This document shows, one piece after another, positions 35,128-50,100 of a stretch of 64,000 nucleotides of DNA. The notes under the pieces are model-generated. The model had not been told where the DNA came from. It made no database searches and saw only the letters and a list, made by a program, of their open reading frames with translations. Each line of letters opens with the position of its first letter. Position 1 is the first letter of the stretch. The stretch spans positions 4,028 through 68,027 of the forward strand of contig CAYZOJ010000002.1 of the NCBI GenBank assembly GCA_964480195.1. Reading direction: 5' to 3'. The stretch is from Stercoripulliclostridium_A sp964480195. Its GTDB lineage: Bacteria; Bacillota; Clostridia; Christensenellales; DTU072. The translations under genes were made by a program, and so were the position numbers.

Positions 35128-38100
35128 ATGAAAAAAGGTTTGATTTACAAGCTGGTGCTAGTGATTTTGATAGCCTCGCTTGCTCTTGTTCTCTTCGCTT
35201 GCTCGCCGAGAGAAGAAAGTCCGACCGATTCCGACGTCATAAGCGGTAACGATTCCGAAGTTGTCGAAGAAACGCGCCTCAGGGAGCGTATCAAAGACGA
35301 TGACGCGAACAAGCTTATACAGACGGGCGTTGACAACAACCTCGAATACTACTCCGCTTCCGATAATCCGGAATGGTACATAATCGACATGACGATGGAG
35401 TATGAATCCGAGTATTTCTGGCTTGACTCCGAAGAGCTCGAAGACACGAGTTCGGCGTTCCAAATGGAACTCAAGGCGAATTTCAATCTTAAAGAGAATT
35501 CCAAGAGCCAGTTGTACTTGCAGGTTCGTAACGCGAACAGACAACCCGTATTCTGTGTTTACTACGCTTCCGGCTATACGTATGTAGTCGTCGGAACGCA
35601 AAAATACTATACGCCGGAACTCAACTTTACAGAGGTGGGTAAGTTGGTTTACGGAGCGTTGGCAGGTACCGATCTCAATTTGGTACAAGCATTGGGCGGT
35701 CTTATGTCGGGCGGTTCGACCGGCCTCGAATCTCTCTTAGGTAGCTATGCGAGCTTGCTTACCTTTGTCCCGTCCCTTATTTACCCTACGGGCAAAACAA
35801 ACTCTTATTCGACAGTTTACAATTACGACGCCGTATCCGGCAAATATCTCAACCAAGACGTAAGCAGAACGATTAAACTCAACGACTTGCTCAATATGCT
35901 TTCGGGTAGCGGTATTTCCATTCCCGGCGTATTCTCGATATCTTTCGGAACGATCTGGGACCTTGTCGGACTCAACCTCGACCCCGTACTCGGACAGTTC
36001 CTCGGCTTCACTTTTGAAGATCTCGGCAACAAAGATTGGCCCAAGATGAACGCGTATCTTACCGCGCGCACGGAACTCGAAACCTTTACCAAGACGGACG
36101 ACAACGGAATCGAATCCGTGGTTCAGGATTACGTTATGAAGGGTATCGGCATCGAGATCGGAACCACCGGCGACGTCGAGCAAACGCGTGAAAAATACGC
36201 GGGCTACACGCCTTCCGATATGGCTTCGGGCGAAAAGGTTGAAGAATACAGCATCAATATCGGTCTTACCCCCATAATGATGTATGCAAGCGACGAGCCT
36301 TTGAGTATCAACTTCGGCGGACTCGGACTTAACGAAAGCGGACGTAAAGACACTTATACCGAAGGCGGTCTCGGCAACATAGCTCTCGGAGCTACAATGT
36401 ACGTCGAAAACGACGCCAACGGCAAGATAACCCTCAACTCTATTTTGGGCGAAGCATTCGATTTGAACCTCGGCGCTCTCGGCGATATGGCAATAGATTT
36501 CCCGTACGCCGCTCGTTACGCACTCGGTCTTGACGTAAAAGTCGCTCTCGACTTCTTCGACGCTCAAAAAACTCAACTCGAATTGACGATATCGTTTAAC
36601 GATACGCCTCTCATCCGCGCGTTTATAGACGGCACCGACTTGTATCTCAACTTCGACGATATGCAAGCGTATTCGGGAGCCGTAATCCCCAAACTCAAAC
36701 TCAGCGGTTTCAGCATAAACGGTATGCTCGGAGGCATACTCGAATCGGCAAGACCGTATCTCGACCCGAACTATACTGCGTCTACAATTCAAAATATGTC
36801 TTCGTCCGCACGTAACGAAGAGGGCGACGGCACCGAAGAAGGCTCGTCCGTAGACGTCATGGCAATAATCAAGGTAGTCCTCGACAACCTCGTATTGCCG
36901 GGAAGAGGCGACTACCGCGTAGACGCAAACGGCGAAATCGAACGCGACGCGGACGGCAACCCCGTTCCCAACGATTGGGTAATATCCCTTAATCTCGACA
37001 ACAAAGCGTTGACCGAGATATTCGGCATGATTACTCCCGTAAACGGCGATTTGGGCGAAGATCTTTGCATAAACCTCTCGTTCGTTCAACAGCTCGAGTT
37101 CCTCAGCACGATAGCGCTTAACGTCGATATAACCGATTCCGTAAGACTCGGACTTACGTTCGACAATATCTCCTACCTCAGCGAACCCGACTGGGATAAC
37201 TACGAAATGATCGACACCGCGGAAAAACGCGAAGCGTACACCGATATGTCGATATTCAAGACCGGCGAAGACTACACCTACGTCAACACCAAGTACAGCG
37301 TGTTTATGCAAGGTTCGGTAAATCTCGGTATGAACCAGTCTACCGAAGAGGGTATCGACCTCGGCGGACTCATCGGACAGTTCATCGACGGATTGTTGCT
37401 TTCCATCAACATCGAAAGAGGCAAGGACCTCAAATTCGAGTACAGATTGGAAGCTAATACCAACCTCCTCGACTTATCGACGACAACCCTCAAACTCAGC
37501 GTATTCCACACCGATCCTCTTACCAAGAAGGAAACCGTGTACATACGCATATTCTATATGGGCACGGACGATACGTTATATATCGACCTCAAAGACCTCA
37601 AACTTCTTTCCGACCAAATCAACGGTTTGAGTTCGCTCGGCGACCTGCCTCGTCTTAAATACGAAAATCTCGGTTTGAAAGACATGCTCCAAGGTCTTGA
37701 CATAGCCGGCGCGATAAGCGGAATCGTTACGAACGGCGGGCAAAACGCTCCGCGTTCTCTGACGGTTGACACGTCCGACCCCGATTTCTTGGCCAAAACG
37801 CGCGACTCCATAGTCGGATTGCTTTACGCATTCAATACGATTGGCGGTTACGAAGGATTCCTCGGCAATCCCGCCGAAAGCATCGTCAACGCGTTTAACG
37901 CGCTTTACGGCGAAGAGGGCGACGGTTCAGAGGGCGACGGCTCCGAAGGCACCGACGACGGCGGTATCGACATTATGGCGATAGTGGCGGCGGCACTCGA
38001 AGGCGTTACGATAGACGATATAGCGGGAACACTCTCGATTAACGTCGCGGCGAACGTTTTGAGCGCGGTTATGACCATTCTCCTCGCTCCCGTCGACGAG

Positions 38101-41100
38101 TTCGGTAATCCCGCGACAATAGATATGCCTCTCGTACACGCATATGTCCAACTCAAGTTCATCAATTTCGATTTCGATACCGAAGAGCTTCCCGAAGACG
38201 GCTATGCGACGATATTCCTTGCCATTCGCGACAGCGGTGACGAAAATCTCGACGCGGTTTACCTCAAAGTCGATTTAATCAAGGACCTCGGCGTGCGCGT
38301 AGGACATCTCAACCTCTACTCCGACATTTCCGAAACGAACTATACCGGTTCGTTCGAAACGATACAGGAGTTCCTCGACGGTCTTACCATAGGTCTTCGT
38401 ATGAAGGGTCATTTCGACTTGACCGTTCAAAACGAGCCTCAATATAAGGTAGACGACTCCGGCGAATACATCCTCGACGAAAACGGCAATAAGATACCTC
38501 TCCTCGACGAAGAGGGCAATATCATATACAAGAAAATCGAAGAGTATACCAACGATTATCTCAACGGAATGCTTTCGGGTCTTATTTCGGGACTCGGTCT
38601 CAAGATAAACACCGCGGACTTTGGCGTTGGCATAGGATTTGAACTCGTTGCCAAGATTTCTCTCGCGGGCGCATTGAAGATAGACGGCTCCGAAGCGGCG
38701 GATCTCATGGAAGTCTTGCTCGGAAGCTCCGAAATAATGGTTCGTCTTTACGACAGCAGAGAAGAGGACAACCCCTCGATTGTAGCTATCTACCTTAAAG
38801 ACGGCAACGTATACGTCGATCTTTCTTACTTCGAAATGCCCAGCATAGGCATAACGGACATTTCCAAGCTCATCGACGATATCGGCGATCTTACCGGCTC
38901 GAACGCCGCCGACGCGGAAAAGGCTAAGACCGCTCCCGCAAACCTCCTCCACCTCGACAGAGTGGCTCAATACGCCAACACCGCAAATCCCGAAGCCGTC
39001 GCATTGCAGTTGATGCTCTCGCCCGACGCTTTGACGATTAACCTTACCAAAGACGCGATAGCGAGCCTTATAGGCTTACTCTTGAATACCGAACTTCCGA
39101 TTGAAATACAGGATACCAACCTCGAACTCGGATACGGCGACGACGGTATCACGCTCGAACTCGATACCGGTGTCGAAATATTCAACCTCTCTATGGGCGC
39201 AAACGACCTCTTCTTAGCCGTTACGCCCGAAGACCTTGAAAGCCTCGAATTCGAAGTGAACATTCCGTCCGACGTAGACTTCTATATGACCGAAGACGGT
39301 ATGCCGTTAAGCGTATACCTCGAACTCGGCGGTTACCTTGCGATATACAGCGAACCTCTCGAAGATCAAGACGCCAACATCATCGACTTGGCTCCGGCGC
39401 TCAGCGGTATTTTACCCGGTGTGGAACTCAGTGCGCTCATAGAGTTCTTGGGTCTTGTGGACAGCTCGCTGTTCTTCGATATACGCGCAAGCGTCAATAT
39501 CAACGAAATAGTTAACATCGTCAATAACGGATTCGATTTTGCCGGAATCGAGCAGACGGCACTCGCAATAACCTTTAAGACTTACGCGAGCAACGACCCG
39601 GGCGATGTGGACGCCAACGGCGAACGCAACAAGAGAAACGTCATCGAACTCTATTATATCGACGGCGACATTTACGCATATATGGATACGACGATGATAG
39701 AACTTCATCGTATCTACATCCCCGACGCCAACGAAATTCTTGCAGACCTCATCAAGAGCCTTACCGGCGACGACGAAATCGTACCCGATGAAGGTCAATC
39801 CGAAAGTGACGAGTCCGAAAACGAAACCGCAGTGGCGGTAGAGTACTATCTCGATCTCGTTCTCGGCAAGAACGGACTTGCAATCAACATCTCCAAAGCA
39901 TTCCTTATCGGTGTATTGAACGTCCTCGGACTCGATATATCTTCTTATCTCCAAAGCCTCGACTTCGAAGCGAGCGTTTCTTTGGATACTCGTCCTCTCG
40001 GCGCGGATATCACCCTTAAACTCCGCGATATCGGCACTGACGGCGTAGATGATCCCGATACGGATAACCCCAACGACGGCAACTTCGTAAGTATGTCTGT
40101 CGGCTTGAACAAGTTAAAGCTCATGCTCGACACCGTTATAACGCTTTCCGAAGAAGAACGCGCCAACTACAGCCAGGTTATGAATATCGACACGATAGGC
40201 GTATCCTTGGGCGGTGCCGCTAAATTCGAAATCGAAGTTCCCGCAGGCGAAGAGGGCGAAGTTTCCGACGAAGAAACGGGTGCCACCGGCAACGTCCGTT
40301 CGCTCACGTTCATAATCAACGAACTTAAAGACATTCTCAAAGAGAATGCGGAAAAAGAAAAGCTCACCTGGATACGCGACGCGTCCATCGGTAAATACGA
40401 TACCGAAACGGTTAAGTATTCCGAAATGTCCGACGCGCGTCTAAGCGAAATTTACGATTCCGACGTAACCGTTAAAGACTATACTCAGCTCCTCAACTTC
40501 GGTCTTATTCTCGAAGTCATCGGCGATACTTTGGACGGCAAATCCAAGTTCGGCGGTGAAGTATTCTATGAGCTCGAAGCGATTTTGGATATAACCGACA
40601 TCTCGAACCTCAAAGCGTCGTTGTTCTTAAGCTCTTCCCAAAAGGCAGAGGATAGGGGCGATATCCTTTGGGTAAGCATAATGGGCGTTTACGACGAAGT
40701 AACGGGCGAATACGACATCAACGTGTTTGCGGATCTTACCAAACTCTTTAACGAAGGTCTTGTAATCAACGACGTCATTCGCGTGAACAACTTCTCCGCG
40801 TTCTCGGAATATATGGATAGATTTACGAAGGTTACCGCGGGCGCGCAAGCTTCCTATAACGCGAGTATGCCTTTGAACTCTACCAACAACCTCTTGGAGC
40901 TCCCGCACAACGAAGCGGGCGAAGTCGTTCCGAGCATACTTACCGGCGCAAGCATAGTATTGGCGATAACTTCCGACGCAAGCAAATACGGCGTTCCTTA
41001 CGAGGCACCCATTGCGTTGGTAGCGCCTTCCGCGGCAATCTACTCTCTCGTAGACTCATTACTCGGCGGTAACGACGCGTCTTACGAAGTAGCCGTTGAC

Positions 41101-44100
41101 GAAGAAAAGATCAGCACTTACGTAAACGACGGCATATACTCCGCAGACGAGTATTATTACGCACTCCGCGGAATTTACGCGACGCATATCGAAACGCTTG
41201 CGACCGCACGCGTCAACGGAGAAATATCCGAAGATACTTACGTTACTGTAAATCACCTCTGGTCCTCCAATGTTAAAGACGCTCTCGACGAGCTTTACGC
41301 AAAGGGCGACAGCGTAATAGCGCAGTACGACGCAACCGTCGCGACGTTTGTTAACGAATACGCAAAGATATTCACCGACGCGGACGTTGCGGGAAGAATT
41401 CTCCCCAATGCGACGGAGGAAGAACTCAGCGTACTCGAAACCGCTTACAACGCGTTCGACGCGTTCTATACCGAAAAACTTAAACCCGCCGTTGCGGAAC
41501 CCAAAGACCCCGACGACGAGCAAAAGACCAACCTTATTAAAGGTTTGCGCGCGATTCGTATAGAGGAAATCGAAAGTCAAAAAGACTCGATGTCGGTTGC
41601 CAATTACGAATATCTCCTCCACGGTATGCTTACCACCCTCGAGGGCGAGCAAGTCGATCCCGCGGATTACGGTAACATAGACGTTTCCACGTTCTTCGGC
41701 GTACACTCTCCGTCCTTACTCCTTGAAATCGGCGCGGCGTCGATTCCCAATGCGGACGGCGGTACTCGTTCGGCATTCCTCCTCGTCAATATGAGTCTTG
41801 CCGAACTCCTTACCGTTCAATTCGAAATAGGCAGTATCAACGTTACGATATCCCCCGACGATTCGTACTATACCGGTACCGTTGACGAATACGGCACGTT
41901 GCAAGGCGGATTGCTCAACAACAAGAACTATTACTGGCTCAATCCCGACAAGATGGCGGATCAGCACATAGTCATTTCGTTGAACGGCGAACTCGACTTC
42001 GATGCGGAAGACACCTCCGACGGCTCCGATACGGAAGCCAAGACGGCAATCGACCTTACCGAAATCATACAAACGCTCTTGACGGAAGCAGACTTCGGCG
42101 CGATGATTCGCAACGCGGGTCTTAATCCCACAAAGCTGACATATGAATTGAGCGTCAACGTCAACTTGCACGATATTCTCAAAACGATAGCGACGGGCGA
42201 CATTTACTGGTTGCTCGTAAGAAGCGAACTGTTGCTCTCTCTCGGATTCAGCGGTGAACGCGAATATTACGACGAAGAAACGGGCGCATATCTCGGCACT
42301 CACGACAGCACCGAATATATATCCTTATATTACGTAGACGGCGACGCCTATATCGACGGCTCCGTAATCGGCGTACAGCGCGTTAGAGTAAACACCGCGC
42401 TTGCAAACCTCTTCGACTTTATCGGAATGGGCGACATCCGCGATTACTACAAGCCCACCCCCGAAGAATACGAGAAGACAGACGCGTCGTTCGACCCGCA
42501 AAATTACCCGCTCAACGCGCCTTTGACGGGTACGGAATTGTTACCGTACGTACGTCTTGCAATGGGCAATCAGACGGGTATCGTTCTCGATATAATGAGC
42601 GAAGTTATATTCTGCGTGCTCTCCGGTCTTGACCTCGGCGAAAGCTTCCCCGTCGAAGACCTCGGCGAAACGGTAAGAAATACCCTTAACGGAGATCTTA
42701 ACTTCCAACTCGGAATAATGTCTAAACTCGGCTTGCTTGCGGATAAGTGGCCGTCAGAGAACAGAGATATCCTCGCGCTTGCGTTGAACGTAGGTAACTA
42801 CACGTTGGGCATGAGGCTCTCCGAGCTCAGCCTCGACCTTATGGACGAAACGGAAACGGCTACCGTATCCCTTAAACCCAAAGAAATGAACCTCGACAGT
42901 TACGAGCTCAGCGAAAACCTCGATAACGTTTACGCTGAACTCTCTCTCGACTTCAATCTCGACGGCACCAACGGCACCAAGTTCAACTTGGACGAAACCG
43001 TAGACGGCATACTCTCCCGCTTCGGAATCAACGACGACGGCTCCGTTAATAGCACGGTAGAAACCATAAGAGGACTCGGACTGGAACCCATAATCCAGCT
43101 TTTGAGTACCCTAAGTAACCATTACACGCTCGAAATCAAAGGTAACATCAACCTTTCGGAAATCATCGACGAAAACACCTTCTACGATACGAACTTCTCG
43201 GTATATCTCCGTGACAGAGATACCCTCATCGACTATAGCGACGGTAACGGCGAAGTCTACAAGGAAGTATTCTCCGCTCACTATATCGACCGTGCGCTCT
43301 ATATCAACGCCGAGTGCTTCAACATTCAGGCTGTACGTATAGACACGTTCTGGGATTTCGTAATGCACGACCTTAAAGACATCTACTTCCCCGAAACCGA
43401 CGAAGAACCCGAAGAGGGCGACGGCGACGAAACGGAGGAAGTACAAAACGCCACGGGATTTGCCGGATACGAAAGCAAATCGGGATTCGATCCGCTTTCG
43501 CTCTTGCGTCAAGTCGCGAGCGGTGAAGCGAATAAGGTTGCCGCATACATCAATATTACGGCAAGCCCCGAAGGCTTTGCGCTAAGCATCGGAACCACGG
43601 TGTTGTTCGCGGTACTCCGCGCAATCGGCGGTGAGGCAATGGACTTCTCGAGCTATGTCGAGCCGATAGGCGAACTTACCGTCGAAGCAGTACTCTTCGG
43701 ACCCGAAGAGCTCTTAGGCTTGGGACTTACGTTCGAAGGATACGCGTTCAGCGGTGACGAAAGAATCAATACCGGTACCGAGGAAGAACCCGTTTATCAA
43801 AAAGACGGCAGTAACATTTCGATAAGCTTCGGTATCAGAAACGACTTCAAGGTTGCGTTCAACAACACTTGGCTTGCGGATAAATACTATATTAACCGCG
43901 ACAAGTTCTACACGGGCGAATTTACGTCCGACGACGTAACCGTAAGCCACGTAACCGTAGATAACACGATTAGCGCGCCCGCATACGCGTATATCGACGA
44001 CGGCAACGGCGGTTACGAAGCGATAGACTACACCGCAGTCGACCTTACCAACCCCGTAATAGGTCTTGAAACGGTAATTTACATCGACCTCGGCGCGGGC

Positions 44101-47100
44101 AAGATAACGGGCGACGGCGTAACCGGAACCGTCAGCAGAGAATATGACGAGAACGGCGAATTGTCGGGTATCCATTACAGTGGTTACGATCTCAACAAAG
44201 AGCCTTTAACGTCGCTTCTCGCGGGCATACTCGACGCAACTCTCGCTATACTTTTGGAAATTGATTCGAATCAGTCCGTAACGTACGAACTCGAACTTTT
44301 GGTCAACTTCCCGCTCCGCAACTTCAGAGGTATCGAAGTACAGCTCACGTTGAGCGGTCTTTACAACGAGAAGTATTATCGTCAGTTGTTCAGAGCAAAC
44401 CTCCACAACTCCAACCTCTACGTCGACCTCACCGCGCTCAACGGACCCAAGTTCTCCGTAGAAGCGGTTCTCGAAACGATTCTCGGCGAAAAGGAATTTG
44501 AAGACGACGTCATTTCGGGTCTTATCGACAGCATATTCGGCGGTGGATCGAGTGACGAGGAAACTCCGCAAAACGCGTCAGGCGCACAAAACGCGTCTTC
44601 CGCAAAGACTGATACTCCCATCAATATAGATTTGGGCGTCGAAAGACTCATAAGAGGCGTGATGACCCACGGTCTTGCACTCTATGTAACGGAAGCGGCG
44701 GTAAACTCCATACTCCGTATGTTCTCGATGTCCGACCTCGAAATATTCGAAACGCTTTTGGTGGAAATCGGTCTTGCCGCCAAGAAGAACAGCTTCATAT
44801 TCGCATTGGATCTCGAAGCGACGGCGGAATACTATGACGAAAACAACACCAGTCAATCGAGTAAAGTTATCGACTTGGGACTCGGTATCGACGGATTGCG
44901 CCTGAATTTCGAAGGCTTCCCGAACACCGAACTCCTGTTACCGCAGACGGCTAACTATATGCGCGCGGCGGAAGTCAATACGCTTACTTTGAGCACTGCA
45001 ATCGAAATCGAAGTAGGGGTAAACGGCGGAACGCTCAATCTTAACGGACTGTATCAAGAAGTCTTGCGCGAAGACGGCGCGATAGCCGGTCTTCTCGGCG
45101 ACGACGACTCGTTCGATTCGCTCTTCGGCAACAACGGCTTGATGACGGCTCTTCCGCAACTCGTAATGCTCGGCGACGTCGGCGACACGTTGGTATTCCA
45201 AATCGACGGTATGGTCTACATCAAGGGCGGACTCGAAGGCATAATCGACAATTTGCAGTTGCGCCTCGAAATCTACTCCAAGAAGTGCAGAGAAAAGTTC
45301 GACATCGTATTTACCTATTATAAGAACCAGCTTTACGGCGACTTCTCTTCGATAGGAATGGGTAAAGTCTTCATTGACGACGTCAACTTCTTGCTCGATT
45401 GGTTCGGCGGTCTCGGCGGTAGCGACGAAGAAACCGAAGCTCAATCCGCTTCTTTGACCGAAACCGAACGCGTGGCAAACGCATTCGCAAAACAGTTCCC
45501 GACTTGGGCACAGGCACTCGGACTCAATAACGCAAGCTCGGACGAAAATCTCGTAGGTATCGTCAAGATACTCCTCGGCAACGACGACGGCTTGCTCATC
45601 ACCGTAACGTTTGAAATGATAGACGTCATACTCAAGATGGTCGGATTGGACATCGGACTCGAAGACTATCTTGCGGGCGTTCTCAACCCGAGCGCGACGG
45701 TAGGCGTAATACCCGGTCCCGCATACGAAATCGGTATACATCTCGACACCGCGTCGAGCACCATACCCAACTGGAGCTGGGACGAGGAAGCTCAAGAGTA
45801 TCGTCAAGACAGCGAGCCCAAGAAAGACGAAAACGGTGAATATGTCGAAAACAACGGCGGTTTGGATCTCGCTCTCCGTTTGATGGGCGGAGATACCTCG
45901 ATAGGCATCGAAAACGAATCTCTCGTCTACACGCCTTACGGCATACAATCCACTCTTACCCCGCTCATTTCCGAAGAAGAGAGAAGCGCGTACAAGATGT
46001 TCAACGAAGTAGCGTTGACGTTAGGAACCAACTTCGCTCTCCAATTCGACCTCTCCGACGGTAAGATTCAGCTCAACGCATTACTCGATACCATATTCAC
46101 GATTCTCGGTATGGAGATGCCCGAGGACTACGAAACCAACATCATATTCAACGGCGGTAACGAAACGTTGTATTGCGAAATCAACCTTAGAGTAGGTTTG
46201 GATCTTGCAAAACTTCTTTCCGCAAACTCCGAAGACATCACTCACGCCATAACCTTAGAGCTCATCGTTCAGTACACGATTATAGATAACGTTACCGACG
46301 AAGTCTATATGAACCAAAAACTCATCGAGCTCTATATGTTCGACGACATAATTTACGCTGGACTTAACATAATGGATACCGAACTCGGCGTAAAGGTACC
46401 CGATATGGGACTTTCCGCAACCCTCCGCGGACTTATGGAGAAACTCTTCATAGTCGATAAGGTCGAAGACGACGTTACTACCGGCGGTGGCGAAGAAGGC
46501 GGTAATCCTCAAAACGCGTCCTCCAACCCGATTAAGGATATGTACGAGTCGACTAAGGACACCGTCGGCGATACGCCGGTAGGCAACCTTATGACTCCTA
46601 TGATTTACTTGAACTCCCAAGGCTTTGCGTTGATGCTTACCAAGACCCTCCTTATCGAGTGTATCGACGCGGTTATAGATATAGCCGGCGGTGCGATAGG
46701 TACGCAGGACGGCGAACCCATAATCCTTGACCGTGAACAACTCGAGTTCATTGCGGAACAGATTCTCGACTACGTAACACTCGGCTTCTATTTCGACCCG
46801 GACGAAGAGGGCAATATGAGCATTAAGCTCAACCTCACCAAGGAAGCGGGCGAAGAGCAAATCGAAGAAACCAAGGAGTGGTACGATTCCGTCGGTTACA
46901 GCATAACGCTTTCGCTGTTCCACGACAGTATCATGACCGTCAGCACCGAAACTTACGACGAGCGTCTAGATTATCTCCGTTACGACGAAGAGCACGTAAG
47001 ATATTACGATAACTGCCTCGACACCCGTAACATCGCGTGGCGCGTAAACCTCGGTATCGACCTTTCGATAGGTACGGACATTCAACAATACATATTGAAC

Positions 47101-50100
47101 TGGAGCTCGCTCTTCCAAAACGAAATGGACGAGGACGGCAACGTCACGGGCGCCGCGTTCTATATTCAAGCGCTCCAAGACAACATCGGAGAGCTTACCT
47201 TGCGTATCAAAGCCGACGTAACTCTTACAGCACTTGACGAGTGGAGCATTAACGCGATGATCCAACTCGTAAGGCTCAAAGAGGACGGCACATATGAAAA
47301 CGGCGACGACGTCGACGAAGAAGTATTCGCGCTTTACGTACTCGGCTCTTTGAACAACGCTACGGGCTATGCCGAAAACGGGCTCCAAGTCTATATGACC
47401 ATGAGCTCGATGGAGCAATACGGCTTGACGGGCATAATCCTCGACTCCTCGGTATTCGAGAAGTTCTTCAACCTGAACTTGAACGCCGTACTCGAGTCGT
47501 TAGGCGGAACGCTCGCCACGACGATGGACGGCTCCATTATCGCGATGCTCAACAGCCTCATGCAATCGGTAAACGGTATTATCGGAAGCATCGGCGGTGA
47601 CGCGTCGGAAGAAACCGATCCCGAAGGACCCAAGAGTGAAGCAAGCGTTTCGACAGGCGAGGGCACTTCGACCGAAGGCACCGAAGAAGAGAATCCCTAC
47701 GCGCCCGACGACGGCGAAGGCGACGAAGACAACGTTGCGTGGTATGCGGGACTCTTTGACAGTATCCAATTCACCAAGGGCGCGATTTCGATAGTCATAG
47801 CGCAGACGGCTGTACAGACGATACTCGACGAGTTGTTGACCTTCCCGTTCGACGAAAAACTCGGCGAACTCTCCTTCACGCTCGACAACTACGATAACTC
47901 TTTGAAACTCTCGTTCGGTACCGACTATCAAGAGCCTGTCGACATCAGCGACATCGACCTCGATAAGCTCAAGATTACCGTCGGCGAAGACGCTGTCGTA
48001 AACGACGTCAATAACTACATCGAAGCTCTCGAACGCGACATATTGAAGGTAGCGTCGCCGTTCTTCCTTAGCGGTGTTACCGTCCAATACGATAACTATA
48101 GCGGAATGCTCAACGCAAGTTCGGCATACGTCGGCGACGTCAACAACGCCCAAGTTCTCGGCATTTCCGATAGCTACGTAAGATACCTCGTTTATGACGC
48201 CGAAACGATATTCGGTTCTACCGTAACGAGCCAATCCGAATTGACGCGCAAGCAATACGCGCTCGCGATAATTGAGGCGATTAACACCCGTCTTAAAGAC
48301 AGATATACGCTTGTATCTTCCGATTCCGTCAACGGCATTTACGGATTCGAGAATCAAACGTTAAGAGCAAAAGTCGCGGTTAAACTCTCTGACGAAGACA
48401 TCAACGTCGAGGGCAATCCTTATAAACAATATAAAGTAATAGTGGCTGTCGCATACGAAAGCTCGAAGCTCGATTTGAGCACGGTAGAAGCCGACGTATT
48501 CGGCGGTAAACAAGTAAGCCTTACCACCGAAGAAATCGCCACCAACGAAATCAGAGAGCAATACGACGACGACTTCCTCGAAGGCATCACCGTACCCGTC
48601 GACGACGGCAAGTCCGTTGCGCTCAAGGCGGAAAGCGTTTACGTACAGAAGTTCAAGCTTTATGCGGGACAAGAGTACGAAGTCGAAAATCCCGGCACGC
48701 GTAACGTCTTCTATTACGTATACAACCCGCTCGATTTCTACGATTACGAAGAAACCGGCGACAGATACTCCGAAATCGCGCTCAAAGAGAAGAAAGCTCT
48801 TGCGGAAAAACTCTTATTGGTTATCTCCGACTACTTCCACGAGGGCGAATACACCTGGTCCAAGAGCGCGGACGGCGTACACGAACTCTATAAGAGCGAC
48901 ACGCGCTTCAACGTCGCTATCAAGGTTGTAGAAGAGAAGGAAGTCATCGGCGGAACCGAAAGGACTGTCGGTTACAAGGTAATAATGGGCACTTCGAGCG
49001 ACAAGAGTATGTTCAACGTGTATGTCAAGATACACGGACTCGACATCGGTCTCGGCGAAGGCAACATCTTCCAAGAAATGCCTCTCGGCGGAAAGCTCCG
49101 CGACGGCAAGACGGAATACACTATTATTAACGAAGCCGGTGAAGAAGAGATCGTCAAATACGATTATCTCGACTACTTCGCAACTCAGTTCATGCCTCTT
49201 TCGGACTACAAGTGGGAGTTCGAACTCTACTCCGAACTCACCATCGACGATACCGTAGGCGGAATATTCGATATGTCCGACCTTATGGTATTGGTAGGCG
49301 GGCTCATAGGCGGGGACATCGGCAATTCGATATCTCAAATCAACTTCGCGTTGCAACCGATAGACGACGTGGCAATCACGTTCGGTATCGCGGTTCGCGC
49401 GTACATTGACTTTGGCGACTTCACTCCCATGCGCTTCCAAGTTGAGCTCACCAACCAAGGTAAGACCGTACTCCTTCTTACCTACGTAGGCGGTTACGAC
49501 GTTGACGAAAACGGCATTTACGAAAACAGCAAGCTCTATGTAGACCTCAGCGGTCTCGGATTCCCCTCGGTCAAACTCGAGCACATCCAGCTTGCCAAGA
49601 TAGTTAAAGACCTTATGGGCGGTCTCAGCGGAGAAACCGAAGAGAACAAGCCCGAAAACGGCGCAGACAATGGCGAATCGGGAACCGTAAACGGCAATTC
49701 GGGAACCTCTACTCCCGCAAACGCCTCCGCTTCCGACGAACCCGAAAGAATTTACTTAAGCGATAAAGACATCGACTTCAAGATGTTGCTCTTGACGTTC
49801 GGCGAAGAGAATACGAGTATTGCGATAACCGGTGCTCTTCTCTGCTCGCTCATAGGCGCAATCGGTCAGAACGAAGTCATCTCTTCCGCTCTCGGCGGAC
49901 TCGACATCGACATCCCGATGTTCCGTAACCTCCAAATCGGTTACTCCAAAGAAGACGGACTCGCGGGTATCATCTTACGCCTTACCGACGACACGCCTTA
50001 CGAAAAGGCAATGCGCATAGGCTTCAACTTCCGCAACGTAAGCGAAAGACCCGACGGATACGGTTCTTACACCAAGTTCTGGACGGGCGACGAGTCGTCG

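Noticed and set aside
35737..37311. Long minus-strand frame inside the giant gene
   Set aside because: Antisense shadow. It has no Shine-Dalgarno or promoter, its composition is rich in Val/Arg/Tyr from reversed GAC/GTC codons, and the plus-strand frame is uninterrupted.
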